This document shows, piece by piece, positions 14,481 to 25,371 of a stretch of 64,000 bases of DNA; positions within the stretch are counted from its first letter, which is position 1; each line of letters begins with the position of its first letter. The notes beneath the pieces are model-generated. The model saw only the letters and a list, made by a program, of their open reading frames with translations, was not told the DNA's origin and searched no databases. A program made the position numbers and the translations under genes. Source of the stretch: Symsagittifera roscoffensis (lineage: Eukaryota; Xenacoelomorpha; Acoela; Convolutidae); NCBI RefSeq assembly GCF_963678635.1, contig NC_087066.1, positions 6,477,954 to 6,541,953 of the forward strand, in the 5' to 3' direction.

Positions 14481-14879
14481 CCTTCGTTCAAGTGTTGGGA
14501 CCCTTCGCTAAAGTGTTGGGACCCTTCACTAAAGTATTTGGAACCTTGGACAAAGATTTGGTACTCTTCGACAAAGTGTTTGGACCCTTTATCAAAGTGT
14601 TGGAAATCTCCGGCAAAGTATTTGGAAAATTGGACAAAGTATTTGCACCTTCGACAAAGTGCTGGGACCCTTCGCCAAAGTGTTGGGACCCTCCGGCAAA
14701 GTGTTGAGACCCTTCGCTCAAGTGTTGGGATACTTCGTTCAAGTGTTGGGATACTTCGTTCAAGTGTAGAGGCCCTTCGCTCAAGTGTTGGGACCCTTCG
14801 CTCAAGTGTAGAGGCCCTTCGCTCAAGTGTTGGGACCCTTCGCTCAAGTGTTGGGACCCTTCGTTCAAGTGTTGGGACC

Positions 14880-17340
14880 CTTCGCTAAAGTGTTGGGACA
14901 TTCGACAACGTGTTGGGACCCTTCGGTAAAGTGTTGGGGCCCTTCACTCAAGTGTTGGGACCTTTCGCTCAAGTGTTGGGACACTTCGCTAAAGTATTTG
15001 GACCCTTGGACAAAGTATTGGTACCCTTCGACAAAGTGTTGGGACCCTCCGGCAAAGTGTTGAGACCCTTCGCTCAAGTGTTGGGACCCTTCGCCAAAGT
15101 GTTGGGATACTTCGCTTAAGTGTTGGGACCCTTCGTTCAAGTGTAGAGGCCCTTCGCTCAAGTGTTGGGACCCTTCGTTCAAGTGTAGAGGCCCTTCGCT
15201 CAAGTGTTGGGACCCTTCGCTCAAGTGTTGGGACCCTTCGTTCAAGTGTTGGGACCCTTCGCTAAAGTGTTGGGACATTCGACAACGTGTTGGGACCCTT
15301 CGGTAAAGTGTTGGGGCCCTTCACTCAAGTGTTGGGACCTTTCGCTCAAGTGTTGGGACACTTCGCTAAAGTATTTGGACCCTTGGACAAAGTATTGGTA
15401 CCCTTCGACAAAGTAATGGGACCTTCATCAAAGTGTTGGAAATCTCCGGCAAAGTATTTGGAAACTTGGACAAAGTATTGGTACCCTTCGACAAAGTGTT
15501 GGGACCCTTCGCCAAAGTGTTGGGACCCTCCGGCAAAGTGTTGAGACCCTTCACCCAAGTGGGATCCTTCGCTCAAATGTTGGGACACTTCGCTAAAGTA
15601 TTTGGACCTTTGGACAAATTATTGGTACCCTTCGACAAAGTGTTGGGACCCTTCATCAAAGTGTTGGAAATCTCGGGCAAAGTATTTGGAAACTTGGACA
15701 AAGTATTGATACCCTTCAAAAAAGTGTTGGGACCCTTCGCCAAAGTGTTGGGATACTTCGCTTAAGTGTTGGGACCCTTCGTTCAAGTGTTGGGACCCTT
15801 CGCTAAAGTGTTGGGACATTCGACAACGTGTTGGGACCCTTCGGTAAAGTGTTGGGGCCCTTCACTCAAGTGTTGGGACCTTTCGCTCAAGTGTTGGGAC
15901 ACTTCGCTAAAGTATTTGGACCCTTGGACAAAGTATTGGTACCCTTCGACAAAGTGTTGGGACCTTCATCAAAGTGTTGGAAATCTCCGGCAAAGTATTT
16001 GGAAACTTGGACAAAGTATTGGTACCCTTCGACAAAGTGTTGGGACCCTTCGCCAAAGTGTTGGGACCCTCCGGCAAAGTGTTGAGACCCTTCACCCAAG
16101 TGGGATCCTTCGCTCAAATGTTGGGACACTTCGCTAAAGTATTTGGACCCTTGGACAAATTATTGGTACCCTTCGACAAAGTGTTGGGACCCTTCATCAA
16201 AGTGTTGGGACCCTTGGAAAAAGAATTGGTACCCTTCGACAAAGTGTTGGGACCCTTCGGTTTAAGTCTTGGGTCCCTTCGTTCAAGTGTTGCGACCTTT
16301 CGCTAAAGTGTTGGTACATTCGACAACGTGTTGGGACCCTTCGGTAAAGTGTTGGGGCCCTTCACTCAAGTGTTGGGACCTTTCGCTCAAGTGTTGGGAC
16401 ACTTCGCTAAAGTATTTGGACCCTTGGACAAAGTATTGGTACCCTTCGACAAAGTGTTGGGACCTTCATCAAAGTGTTGGAAATCTCCGGCAAAGTATTT
16501 GGAAACTTGGACAAAGTATTGGTACCCTTCGACAAAGTGTTGGGACCCTTCGCCAAAGTGTTGGGACCCTCCGGCAAAGTGTTGAGACCCTTCACCCAAG
16601 TGGGATCCTTCGCTCAAATGTTGGGACACTTCGCTAAAATATTTGGACCCTTGGACAAATTATTGGTACCCTTCGACAAAGTGTTGGGACCCTTCATCAA
16701 AGTGTTGGGACCCTTGGAAAAAGTATTGGTGCCCTTCGACAAAGTGTTGGGACCCTTCGGTTTAAGTCTTGGGTCCCTTCGTTCAAGTGTTGCGACCTTT
16801 CGCTAAAGTGTTGGGACATTCGACAACGTGTTGGGACCCTTCGGTAAAGTGTTGGGGCCCTTCACTCAAGTGTTGGGACCTTTCGCTCAAGTGTTGGGAC
16901 CCTTCGATAAAGTGTTGGGACATTCGACAACGTGTTGGGACCCTTCAGTAAAGTGTTGGGGCCCTTCACTCAAGTGTTGGGACCTTTCGCTCAAGTGTTG
17001 GGACCCTTCGCCAAAGTGTTGGAACCCTTGGAAAAAGTATTGGTACCCTTCGACAAAGTGTTGGGACCCTTCGGTTTAAGTCTTGGGTCCCTTCGTTCAA
17101 GTGTTGCGACCTTTCGCTAAAGTGTTGGGACATTCGACAACGTGTTGGGACCCTTCGGTAAAGTTTTGGGGCCCTTCACTCAAGTGTTGGGACCTTTCGC
17201 TCAAGTGTTGGGACCCTTCGCTAAAGTGTTGGGACATTCGACAACGTGTTGGGACCCTTCAGTAAAGTGTTGGGGCCCTTCACTCAAGTGTTGGGACCTT
17301 CCGCTCAAGTGTTGGGACACTTCGCTAAAGTATTTGGACC
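14880..17340. repeat. Higher-order repeat family of about 500-541 bp
   Basis: The cassette beginning CATTCGACAACGTGTTGGG followed by GGTAAAGTGTTGGGGCCC recurs near 15,287, 15,828 and 16,328 (spacings 541 and 500), with shorter versions at 14,910, 16,828 and 17,142. Several copies include the GGAAATCTCCGGCAAAG unit also found in the 293-bp repeat. Confidence 0.8.
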
Positions 17341-18079
17341 CTTGGACAAAGTATTGGTACCCTTCGACAAAGTGTTGGGACCTTCATCAAAGTGTTGGAA
17401 ATCTCCGGCAAAGTATTTGGAAACTTGGACAAAGTATTGGTACCCTTCAAAAAAGTGTTGGGACCCTTCGCCAAAGTGTTGGGATACTTCGCTTAAGTGT
17501 TGGGACCTTCGTTTAAGTGTAGAGGCTCTTCGCTCAAGTGTTGGGACCCTTCGTTCAAGTGTAGAGGCCCTTCGCGCAAGTGTTGGGACCCTTCGCTCAA
17601 GTGTTGGGATCCTTCGTTCAAGTGTTGGGTCCTTTCGCTCAAGTGTCGGGACCCTTCACCAAAGTGTTGGGACCCTCCGGCAAAGTGTTGAGACTCTTCG
17701 CCCAACTTTGGTACCCTTCGTCAAAATGTTGGGATCCTTCGCTAAAGTGTTGGGACCCTTCGTTCAAGTGTTGGGACCCTTCGCTCAAGTGTTATGACCA
17801 TTCTACAACGTGTTGGGACCCTTTGGTAAAGTCTTAGAGCCTTCGTTCAAGTGTTGGGACCCTTCGCTCAAGTGTTGGGATCCTTCACCAAAGTGTTGGG
17901 ACCTTTCGGTAAAGTTCTGGGACCCTTCATTCAAGTGTTGGGACCCTTCGAAAAAGTATTGAGACCCTTTGCTCAAGTGTTGGGACCCTTCGTTCAAGTG
18001 TTGGGACCCTTCGCTAAAGTGTTGGGACATTCGACAACGTGTTGGGACCCTTTGGTAAAGTCTTGGAGCCTTCTTTCAA

Positions 18080-20300
18080 GTGTTGGGACCCTTCGCTCAA
18101 ATGTTGGAACCCTACGCCATAGTGTTGGGACCCTTCGGTAAAGTTTTAGGGCCCTTCACTCAAGTGTTGGGACCTTTCGCTCAAGTGTTGGGACCCTTCG
18201 CCAAAGTGTTGGGACCCTTGGACAAAGTATTGGTACCCTTCGACAAAGTGTTGGGACTCTTCGTTATAAGTCTTGGGACCCTTCGTTCAAGTGTTGGGAC
18301 CTTTCGCTCAAGTGTTGGGACCCTTCGCCAAAGTGTTGGGACCCTTCGGTAAAGTGTTGGGACCCTTCGCTCAAGAGTTGGGATCCTTCGCCAAGGTGTT
18401 GGGATCCTTCGCTCAAGTGGTGGGACCCTTCGTTCAAGTGTTGGGACCGTTCGAAAACGTGTTGGGACCATTCGACAACGTGTTGGGACCCTTCGCGCAA
18501 ATGTTGGGTCCCTTAGCCAAAGTGTTGTGACTCTTCGGTAAAGTGCTGGGACCCTTCGCTAAAGTGTTGGGACCCTTTGGTAAAGTCTTGGAGCCTTCGT
18601 TCAAATGTTGGGACCCTTCGCTCAAATGTTGGGACCCTTCGCTCAAATGTTGGGCCCTTCGTTCAAGTGTTGGGACCCTTCGCTCAAGTGTTGGGACCCT
18701 TCGTTCAAGTGTTGGGACCCTTCGCTAAAGTGTTGGGACATTCGACAACGTGTTGGGACCCTTCAGTAAAGTGTTGGGGCCCTTCACTCAAGTGTTCGGA
18801 CCTTCCGCTCAAGTGTTGGGACACTTCGCTAAAGTATTTGGACCCTTGGACAAAGTATTGGTACCCTTCGACCAAGTGTTGGGACCTTCATCAAAGTGTT
18901 GGAAATCTCCGGCAAAGTATTTGGAAACTTGGACAAAGTATTGTTACCCTTCGACAAAGTGTTGGGACCCTTCGCCAAACTGTTGGGACCCTCCGGCAAA
19001 GTGTTGAGACCCTTCACCCAAGTGTTGGGACCCTTCGCTCAAATGTTGGGACACTTCGCTAAAGTATTTGGACCCTTGGACAAAGTATTGGTACCCTTCG
19101 ACAAAGTGTTGGGACCCTTCATCAAAGTGTTGGAAATCTCGGGCAAAGTATTTGGAAACTTGGACAAAATATTGGTACCCTTCAAAAAAGTGTTGGGACC
19201 CTTCGCCAAAGTGTTGGGATACTTCGCTTAAGTGTTGGGACCCTTCGTTTAAGTGTAGAGGCCCTTTGCTCAAGTTTTGGGACCCTTCGTTCAAGTGTAG
19301 AGGCCCTTCGCTCAAGTGTTGGGACCCTTCGCTCAAGTGTTGGGATCCTTCGTTCAAGTGTTGGGACCTTTCGCTCAAGTGTCGGGACCCTTCACCAAAG
19401 TGTTGGAACCCTCCGGCAAAGTGTTGAGACTCTTCGCCCAACTGTTGGTACCCTTCGTCAAAATGTTGGGATCCTTCGCTAAAGTGTTGGGACCCTTCGT
19501 TCAAGTGTTGGGACCCTTCGCTCTAGCGTTATGACCATTCGACAACGTGTTGGGACCCTTCGCTCAAGCGTTATGACCATTCGACAACGTGTTGAGCCTT
19601 CGTTCAAGTGTTGGGACCCTTCGCTCAAGTGTTGGGATCCTTCACCAAAGTGTTGGGACCTTTCGGTAAAGTTCTTGGACCCTTCATTCAAGTGTTGGGA
19701 CCCTTCGAAAAAGTTTTGAGACCCTTTGCTCAAGTGTTGGGACCCTTCGTTCAAGTGTTGGGACCCTTCGCTAAAGTGTTGGGACATTCGACAGCGTGTT
19801 GGGACCCTTTGGTAAAGTCTTGGAGCCTTCGTTCAAGTGTTGGGACCCTTCGCTCAAATGTTGGGACCCTTCGCCATAGTGTTGGGACCCTTCGGTAAAG
19901 TGTTGGGGCCCTTCACTCAAGTGTTGGGACCTTTCGCTCAAGTGTTGGGACCCTTCGCCAAAGTGTTGGGACCCTTGGAAAAAGTATTGGTACCCTTCGA
20001 CAAAGTGTTGGGACCCTTCGGTTTAAGTCTTGGGTCCCTTCGTTCAAGTGTTGCGACCTTTCGCTCAAGTGTTGGGACCCTTCGCCAAAGTGTTGGGACC
20101 CTTCGGTAAAGTGTTGGGACCCTTCGCTCAAGAGTTGGGATCCCTCGCCAAGGTGTTGGGATCCTTCGCTCAAGTGTTGGGACCCTTCGTTCAAGTGTTG
20201 GGACATTCGACAACGTGTTGGGACCATTCGACAACGTATCGGGACCCTTCGCGCAAGTGTTGGGTCCCTTAGCCAAAGTGTTGGGAGTCTTCGGTAAAGT
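18080..20300. repeat. Segmental duplication with 1757-bp offset
   Basis: The block starting at about 18,080 recurs at about 19,837 with the same order of variants. A further partial copy follows at 20,360-20,950. A similar offset (1758 bp) separates near-identical blocks at 19-400 and 1777-2140 at the left end of the array. Confidence 0.75.
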
Positions 20301-21129
20301 GCTGGGACCCTTCGCTAAAGTGTTGGGACCCTTTGGTAAAGTCTTGGAGCCTTCGTTCAAGTGTTGGGACCCTTCGCTCAAATGTTGGGACCCTTCGCTC
20401 AAATGTTGGGCCCTTCGTTCAAGTGTTGGGACCCTTCGGTAAAGTGTTGGGGCCCTTCACTCAAGTGTTGGGACCTTTCGCTCAAGTGTTGGGACCCTTC
20501 GCCAAAGTGTTGGGACCCTTGGAAAAAGTATTGGTACCCTTCGACAAAGTGTTGGGACCCTTCGGTTTAAGTCTTGGGTCCCTTCGTTCAAGTGTTGGGA
20601 CCTTTCGCTCAAGTGTTGGGACCCTTCGCCAAAGTGTTGGGACCCTTCGGTAAAGTGTTGGGACCCTTCGCTCAAGAGTTGGGATCCTTCGCCAAGGTGT
20701 TGGGATCCTTCGCTCAAGTGTTGGGACCCTTCGTTCAAGTGTTGGGACATTCGACAACGTGTTGGGACCATTCGACAACGTATCGGGCCCTTCGCGCAAG
20801 TGTTGGGTCCCTTAGCCAAAGTGTTGGGAGTCTTCGGTAAAGTGCTGGGACCCTTCGCTAAAGTGTTGGGACCCTTTGGTAAAGTCTTGGAGCCTTCGTT
20901 CAAGTGTTGGGACCCTTCGCTCAAATGTTGGGACCCTTCGCTCAAATGTTGGGACCTTCCGGTAAAGTCCTGGGACCCTTCGTTCAAGTGTTGGGACCCT
21001 TCAATAAAGTGTTATGACCATTCACTCAAGTGTTGGGTCCCTTAGCTAAAGTGTTGGGACTGTTCGGTAAAGTGCTGGGACCCTTCGCTAAAGTGTTGGA
21101 CATTTCGCTCAAGTGTTGGGCCCTTCGTA

Positions 21130-21507
21130 AAGTGTTAGGACACTTCGCGCAAGTGTTAGGACCCTTCGTCAAAGTGTAGGGACCCTTCGCTCAGGTGTTC
21201 GGACCCTTTGATGAAGTGTTGGGACCCTTCGCTCAACTGTTGGGACCCTTCGCCAAAGTGTTGGGCATTTCGCTAAAGTGTTGGATATTTCGCTCAAGTG
21301 TTGGGCCCTTCGGTAAAGTGTTAGGACACTTCGCGCAAGTGTTAGGACCCTTCGTCAAAGTGTTGGGACCCTTCGCTCAGGTGTTTGGACCCTTTGATGA
21401 AGTGTTGGGACCCTTCGCTCAACTGTTGGGACCCTTCGCCAAAGTGTTGGGACTCTTTGCTCAAGTGTTGGGACCCTTCGGTAAAGTGTTCGGACCCTTC
21501 GCGCAAA
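21130..21507. repeat. 189-bp (9-unit) higher-order repeat, two copies
   Basis: The run GTGTTAGGACACTTCGCGC through the TTTGATGAAG variant occurs twice, 189 bp (9 x 21) apart, at the right end of the array. Confidence 0.8.
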
Positions 21508-21735
21508 TGTTGGGACCCTTCAGTAAAGTCTTGCGACCCTTCTCTGAAGTGTTGGTACCCTTCGCTCAAGTGTTGGGACCCTTCGTTCAAGTGTTGAGAC
21601 CCTTCGCGCAAGTGTTGGGACCCTTCTCTTTAAAGTGTTGGGTTCCTTCGCTCAAGTGTCGGGACCTTTCGATAAAGTGTTGGGACCCTTTGCTCAAATG
21701 TTGGGACCCTTCGGTAAAGTGTTGGGACCCTTAGA

Positions 21736-22030
21736 TCACTATCCCACGACTCACATTTGGGATCCTTAGATCATTATCCCAGGAATAAAGTGTGGGGACC
21801 CTAAAATCACTATCCCAGGACTAAAGGACACTTAGATCACTATATCAGAACTGCCACAAGGACTCTTACTCTACTGCCGTAGCTTAGGTGTTTGGACTCT
21901 TCGTTCACTCTCCCAGTACCACTTCCGGAACTCGTGCGAAGAATTTATTTGCACCTTAACTAGAGTGTTGCAATACCAATCCACTATCCCAGTAACACCT
22001 CTAGAGCTTGTGTGAGAATTTCCCAAAACC
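21736..22030. repeat. Degenerate transition repeats at the right edge of the array
   Basis: The regular array stops and is replaced by loosely spaced repeats of CACTATCCCAGGACT (about 21,746, 21,775, 21,809, 21,840, 21,905 and 21,980) mixed with a few GTGTGGGGACCC units. The TATCCCAGGACT motif resembles the TGTCCCAAGACT unit of the small array at 53.9-54.35 kb in the same plus orientation, which is the reverse of the large array. No coding potential seen. Confidence 0.6.
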
Positions 22031-23370
22031 CAATTCGGTTAACTAATTTTTTCAAAAGTTCCCTGAAAAATCTTTCTTTCCTGAATTCAATGCAAGTCGA
22101 AATACAACTTGTTTTTATCTTTTTTTGATTTTTAAGTTTGAGTAAAAGTTTTTAAAACCCAAAAACAGTAAAAATCAAATGAGGAAAGCAATAAAAAACG
22201 AGAAAGATGAGTATACCTAAAATGCAAAGGCGACAATGGCCGTCTTTCGAAAAAAATGTCTGGTACTTGACTGTCAAGCGTTTTTCCTTCCCCCTATTAG
22301 CAGTCTCATGGGGTGTTCACCGATTGGGTTCCAAAAACTGTCTATTTCCGATCCCCCCAAACGATCCGGCCATGTTACCTACCTTAATTCGAGTTTACTA
22401 TCGAGTGTATTGCGTTGCAACTCTTGTTCTGAGTCTATAACTAGATCTGATGTAACTAAATCGACAATATCGATTGTTTAGTTAATGTAAGTAAGCCCCC
22501 TTTTTACAATTTTCCACCAACAACCTCTATCTTAACCAGCCCCCTCCCCATTCTAACCTCCAAACTATCTAGCCCCCCACTTAAGCTTAAAAATACCCTA
22601 AGCGCGATGGGTGCTAAACCTCTCGAGAGAGAGTCCGTAGAACTTGTTTCAAGCTCTGCTCAAGCAAAAACGTTTCCTCAAAACAGTGAGAACCGCTTAT
22701 TCACTTTTACACTTATCTCCTAAAGTATGAAGTGGATTTTAACGATGCCCGTTTGACCAAACAGAACACCTTTGTGATCACTTCTCACTTCTGTAATGCT
22801 CCGGTCACGCTGCTCGTAGTCTCTTTCCCAGTCGCGTGTCTTCTTCTCCCCGTCCTGAGAACCATTTCGCCACTTGCCTGGTCACCTATTCCAGTCAAGT
22901 CTACCAGTGGTCCACTGAGGTTGCGAGGCTATCTGAAAAATCTTTTCAACGCCCCGAACTCGGGCACCTGTTAAACGTTGCTGATTTGATCGAGACGATC
23001 GGTGTTTTTTGAAAACAGTATGTGTATACTATTTTATTTATTATAAAGGTTTGATCAACCTAATCTGGAAATCAAAGCCACTGTCCTTGATTTCTTGCCG
23101 TTTTTTGTTCCTATTTTTACTCTTTTTTGTTTTTTGTTTCGCTTTTTGTCTTTTACCCGTTTTTCCCCCTAGTTGCCCCCCTTACTCGGTTGGCTAGGCC
23201 TCGTTTTGGAAAGTGCACCGGGCAATTTTCTCGAGTTTTCTTAAAACGCTATCACGGTACAACCAGAAGGTGGACACGTTCGCGTTGAACCGTACCACCG
23301 AAACACTAGAATAGGCATGTAGCCCGGAGCTGTGTCAAGTGGGTTCAACCCCGTAGTCTTGGTGTCGTAA
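22031..23370 (-). other. Leader block of element D, non-coding
   Basis: It aligns along its length with 54,361-55,444. Shared stretches include TTTTAACGAT(G/A)CCCGTTTGACCA, TATAAAGGTTTGATC, TTTTCTCGAGTTTTCTTAAAA and CTATCACGGTACAACC. A poly-T/C tract at about 23,100-23,170 is A-rich on the minus strand. A GGTTCAACCCC stretch at 23,341 looks like a Pol III B box, but no tRNA fold follows. A possible splice donor (TTTTAG followed by GTATAC, minus strand, about 22,216) is matched at the same place in element B. Short open frames here are not conserved between the two copies and are not called. Confidence 0.55.
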
Positions 23371-23388
23371 AAAGACCCACGAGCGCCA
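23371..23388 (-). other. Primer-binding-site-like motif of element D
   Basis: The minus strand reads TGGCGCTCGTGGGTC starting at 23,388. The same motif, TGGCGCTCCTGGGTG, starts at 25,357 and 24,589 on plus, and a version lacking the TGG occurs at 55,458 on minus. A leading TGG is what the complement of a tRNA CCA end requires. The tRNA is not identified. Confidence 0.45.
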
Positions 23389-24140
23389 AAAAAACACTAT
23401 ATAACAGTCGCCTACTTGGAGGCTAAGCATATGAGGCTGATCAGAATAGGCCCTATTACCGTTGGCTCAAGCGTCAGGGACACTATCTCTCGTGTTTTTC
23501 TACCTCATGTGGTCGGAGCCAATTCGGTTCACTTTCGACATAAGAATACAAACCGTGTTACAGCTTAAAGGCTACTACCAAAATACCCCCATTCTAGAAA
23601 TAAGAACGCCCCCATGCTCAGGTCTCGAAATAACTAAAACACTCGAACGCCGTCAAAAACATGGTCGGAACCTTAAGTATACCGTTAGTTTTTTTTGGAC
23701 AGTGGACCTTTTGGACAACCTAAAATCTCTCCCTAACTCAACATAATCACATAAAATACACTCAAGAAAAATAATATTTGTACTCACATATCAATACGAC
23801 CTCTAGAATTGAAGATAAAAATTGTAAAGCAACTTTAGAACTGATTTAGGGTAATTAAGTCTAACTCAAGAAAAATTGAATGAATAAGTTTGAACTGAAA
23901 CAATAAGTCTTTCTGTCTGGACCATTGGGCAGCTTCAGCTGTGCACCTTTCCACTCAAGGGTCAGTGTGGTCCAATTGATTGTCCTCTCTATTCGCCTTC
24001 AGTAACTCTTGATTCTCTATTGGGAACAAGATAGCTCTACTCTTGCTGGATTATTATGGTAAAATTGCCGATAGCAGTTTTACACTGTTTTCTTGCAACT
24101 TCCCCCTGATTATAACTCGAATGTTCTGATTGCTTGTTTC
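23389..24140. other. Unassigned AT-rich intergenic stretch
   Basis: I see no conserved reading frame. If element D has an LTR it should lie here on the minus strand, but I could not match this stretch to the LTR-like regions at 24.1-25.4 or 55.5-56.8 kb. A CTATATAA sequence at about 23,397 could be a TATA box, but nothing supports it. Confidence 0.4.
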
Positions 24141-25356
24141 TCGTATTTTCAATTACGAGAATTTTGGGCATGGTAGGCTCAATTCGAAATTTTGAAAAAC
24201 AACTTTTCTCCCCAAAATCAAGATTAAACGTTCAGCTCAAGGTCAAACTTCCAAGTATGACCGACTGGCACAAGACTTAATGTTAGAACCAAATCAGTTG
24301 CCTCGTTAAACATGGTACAAAATTTAGCTTGGAAGATGTCCACTTCCAGGCAGTTGTCAAAAATCCAGAGGCAATTTTTGATTTTACTCATCCGAAAAAG
24401 TGTGACGTTCGACCAGAATGGCGCCAAAACGCATCGAAAATTTTTTATAACTTCGGACTGGGAAGATTGACCGTTTCTGTGGATTAGCTGTACTGATCAG
24501 ACAAACTGGCGAATAAGGAGGAGTCAATTTGGCGTGACGTAATAAATTTGAAAAACTCGTTACAAAATAAAGAAACCGTATCTTTTTATGGCGCTCCTGG
24601 GTGTTATTCCTTGTAGCATAACTGAAAATAATTGAAAATGAGAGAAAATCAGAACGACGATTGTCGCGAAAAGAACAAGTTGGACAGATTTTATCGAGAA
24701 CGCACCAATAGTAACGACTGAAATAACAATAGAAGCTGTCCGAATTGTAACGATTGTAATTGTACAGTCGTTATGGAAGATTTTCCGAGAAACAGGAAGC
24801 GTATTTGGACAATTTCACCAGACTTTCAGATGGACGATAAGACCGCTCTTCGTCCAGATCCCAAAATCCGGAAGGGTCTCGGGAAAAAGCTTGTAATTCT
24901 CTATTTTAACAAATTTTTAGCTTCCTGGAATGTCCTGAAGTGAATTAATAACATCTAAATTGGTTTTCAGATAATGAGAAGCTAGGAGTTGAGGGAAAGG
25001 GTTGATCCATCTTCGATGGAGATGATGATTTGCATCTACTGAACAAAAACATTTTTAAAATGATAAGTATGTAGTAGTCTTGTTTTTAGCAGTGACATCG
25101 TGGTCTGGGAATACTGAGATAGCCATGAGCTCACTATTTGTGCGTGTAACTAAGTTATTCTGAGCGTTCTGACCGAAGCCCAAAACAGTAACGATTTTTT
25201 CGACCCGATGTTAAAGGGGCCACACAAAGAACTGGCTTTGTCAGAGACGGTGAAAAGCATGTAGAGTTTCGTTTCGACGCTAGCCAGTCGTTTAACAACC
25301 TAGCTTTATTTTCGTTCGATATGTACTTCCGGGCGAATGTTACATGTATCTTGTTA
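24141..25356 (+). repeat. LTR-like 5' terminal region of element A
   Basis: It matches, in inverted orientation and the same internal order, the region between elements C and B. 24,855-25,140 (TCCATCTTCGATGGAGATGATGATTT and GTGGTCTGGG stretches) pairs with 55.69-55.95 kb. 25,215-25,345 (GAGACGGTGAAAAGCATGTAGAG, GGGCGAATGTTACA) pairs with 55.46-55.57 kb. GTTCGACCAGAATGG at 24,406 pairs with about 56.34 kb. Its first 150 bases also resemble 36,410-36,600 at the other end of A (AATTCGAAATTTTGAAAAAC, ATCAAACTTCCAA-type stretches). It ends in TGTTACA shortly before the primer-binding-like motif. The 5' boundary is not resolved. Confidence 0.5.
24578..24622 (+). repeat. Second copy of the LTR-end/primer-site motif
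   Basis: About 40 bases (GTATCTTTTTATGGCGCTCC and following) nearly duplicate 25,346-25,388. A primer site inside an LTR is unexpected, so this may be a short internal duplication or the scar of a nested LTR. Confidence 0.55.
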
Positions 25357-25371
25357 TGGCGCTCCTGGGTG
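25357..25371 (+). other. Primer-binding-site-like motif of element A
   Basis: TGGCGCTCCTGGGTG begins 12 bases after the TGTTACA that ends the LTR-like region. It recurs at the equivalent place in D, and without the TGG in B. Position and the leading TGG fit a tRNA primer site for minus-strand DNA synthesis. Confidence 0.45.

Larger units (their letters stand above)
1..21735. repeat. 21-bp minisatellite/satellite array, about 1,000 units
   Basis: The whole stretch is head-to-tail copies of a 21-bp unit with core AAGTGTTGGGACCCTTCG and a variable tail (CTC, CCA, GAC, GTT). Units of 19-22 bp occur now and then. On the plus strand the unit reads in three open frames as the heptads KVLGPFA, KCWDPSL and SVGTLRQ, and the minus strand is open too; the many apparent ORFs are products of a stop-free 21-bp unit and I do not call genes. 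The array continues past the left edge. Unit-to-unit divergence is high, but long blocks are near-identical at a distance, so it has grown by segmental duplication. Origin from a retroelement leader is argued in the findings. Confidence 0.97.
1..23388 (-). mobile_element. Element D: leader and expanded repeat of a minus-strand LTR element (partial)
   Basis: Read on the minus strand this region runs primer-binding-like motif (23,388), A-rich leader (23.36-22.03 kb), degenerate repeats, then the giant array. That is the same order as the start of element B (55,458 primer-binding-like motif, leader, small array, gag at 53,678). The 22.03-23.39 kb and 54.36-55.45 kb blocks are plainly homologous in the same orientation. 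I infer that the array sits in the leader of an element whose gag-pol lies left of the window. No protein-coding part of D is visible here. Confidence 0.5.

Noticed and set aside
1-21735. CRISPR-like array
   Set aside because: No unique spacers between conserved repeats; units are contiguous and degenerate, and the context is eukaryotic.
22207-23200. Short open frames of 60-94 codons in the D leader
   Set aside because: Not conserved in the homologous leader of element B, no domain, and composition follows the local poly-T/C tract.
23330-23360. tRNA gene or tRNA-derived SINE suggested by GGTTCAACCCC and a GGTTGGCTAGGCC stretch
   Set aside because: No acceptor stem or anticodon arm can be drawn; the B-box-like match is also present at 55,413 but without a matching A box at tRNA spacing.
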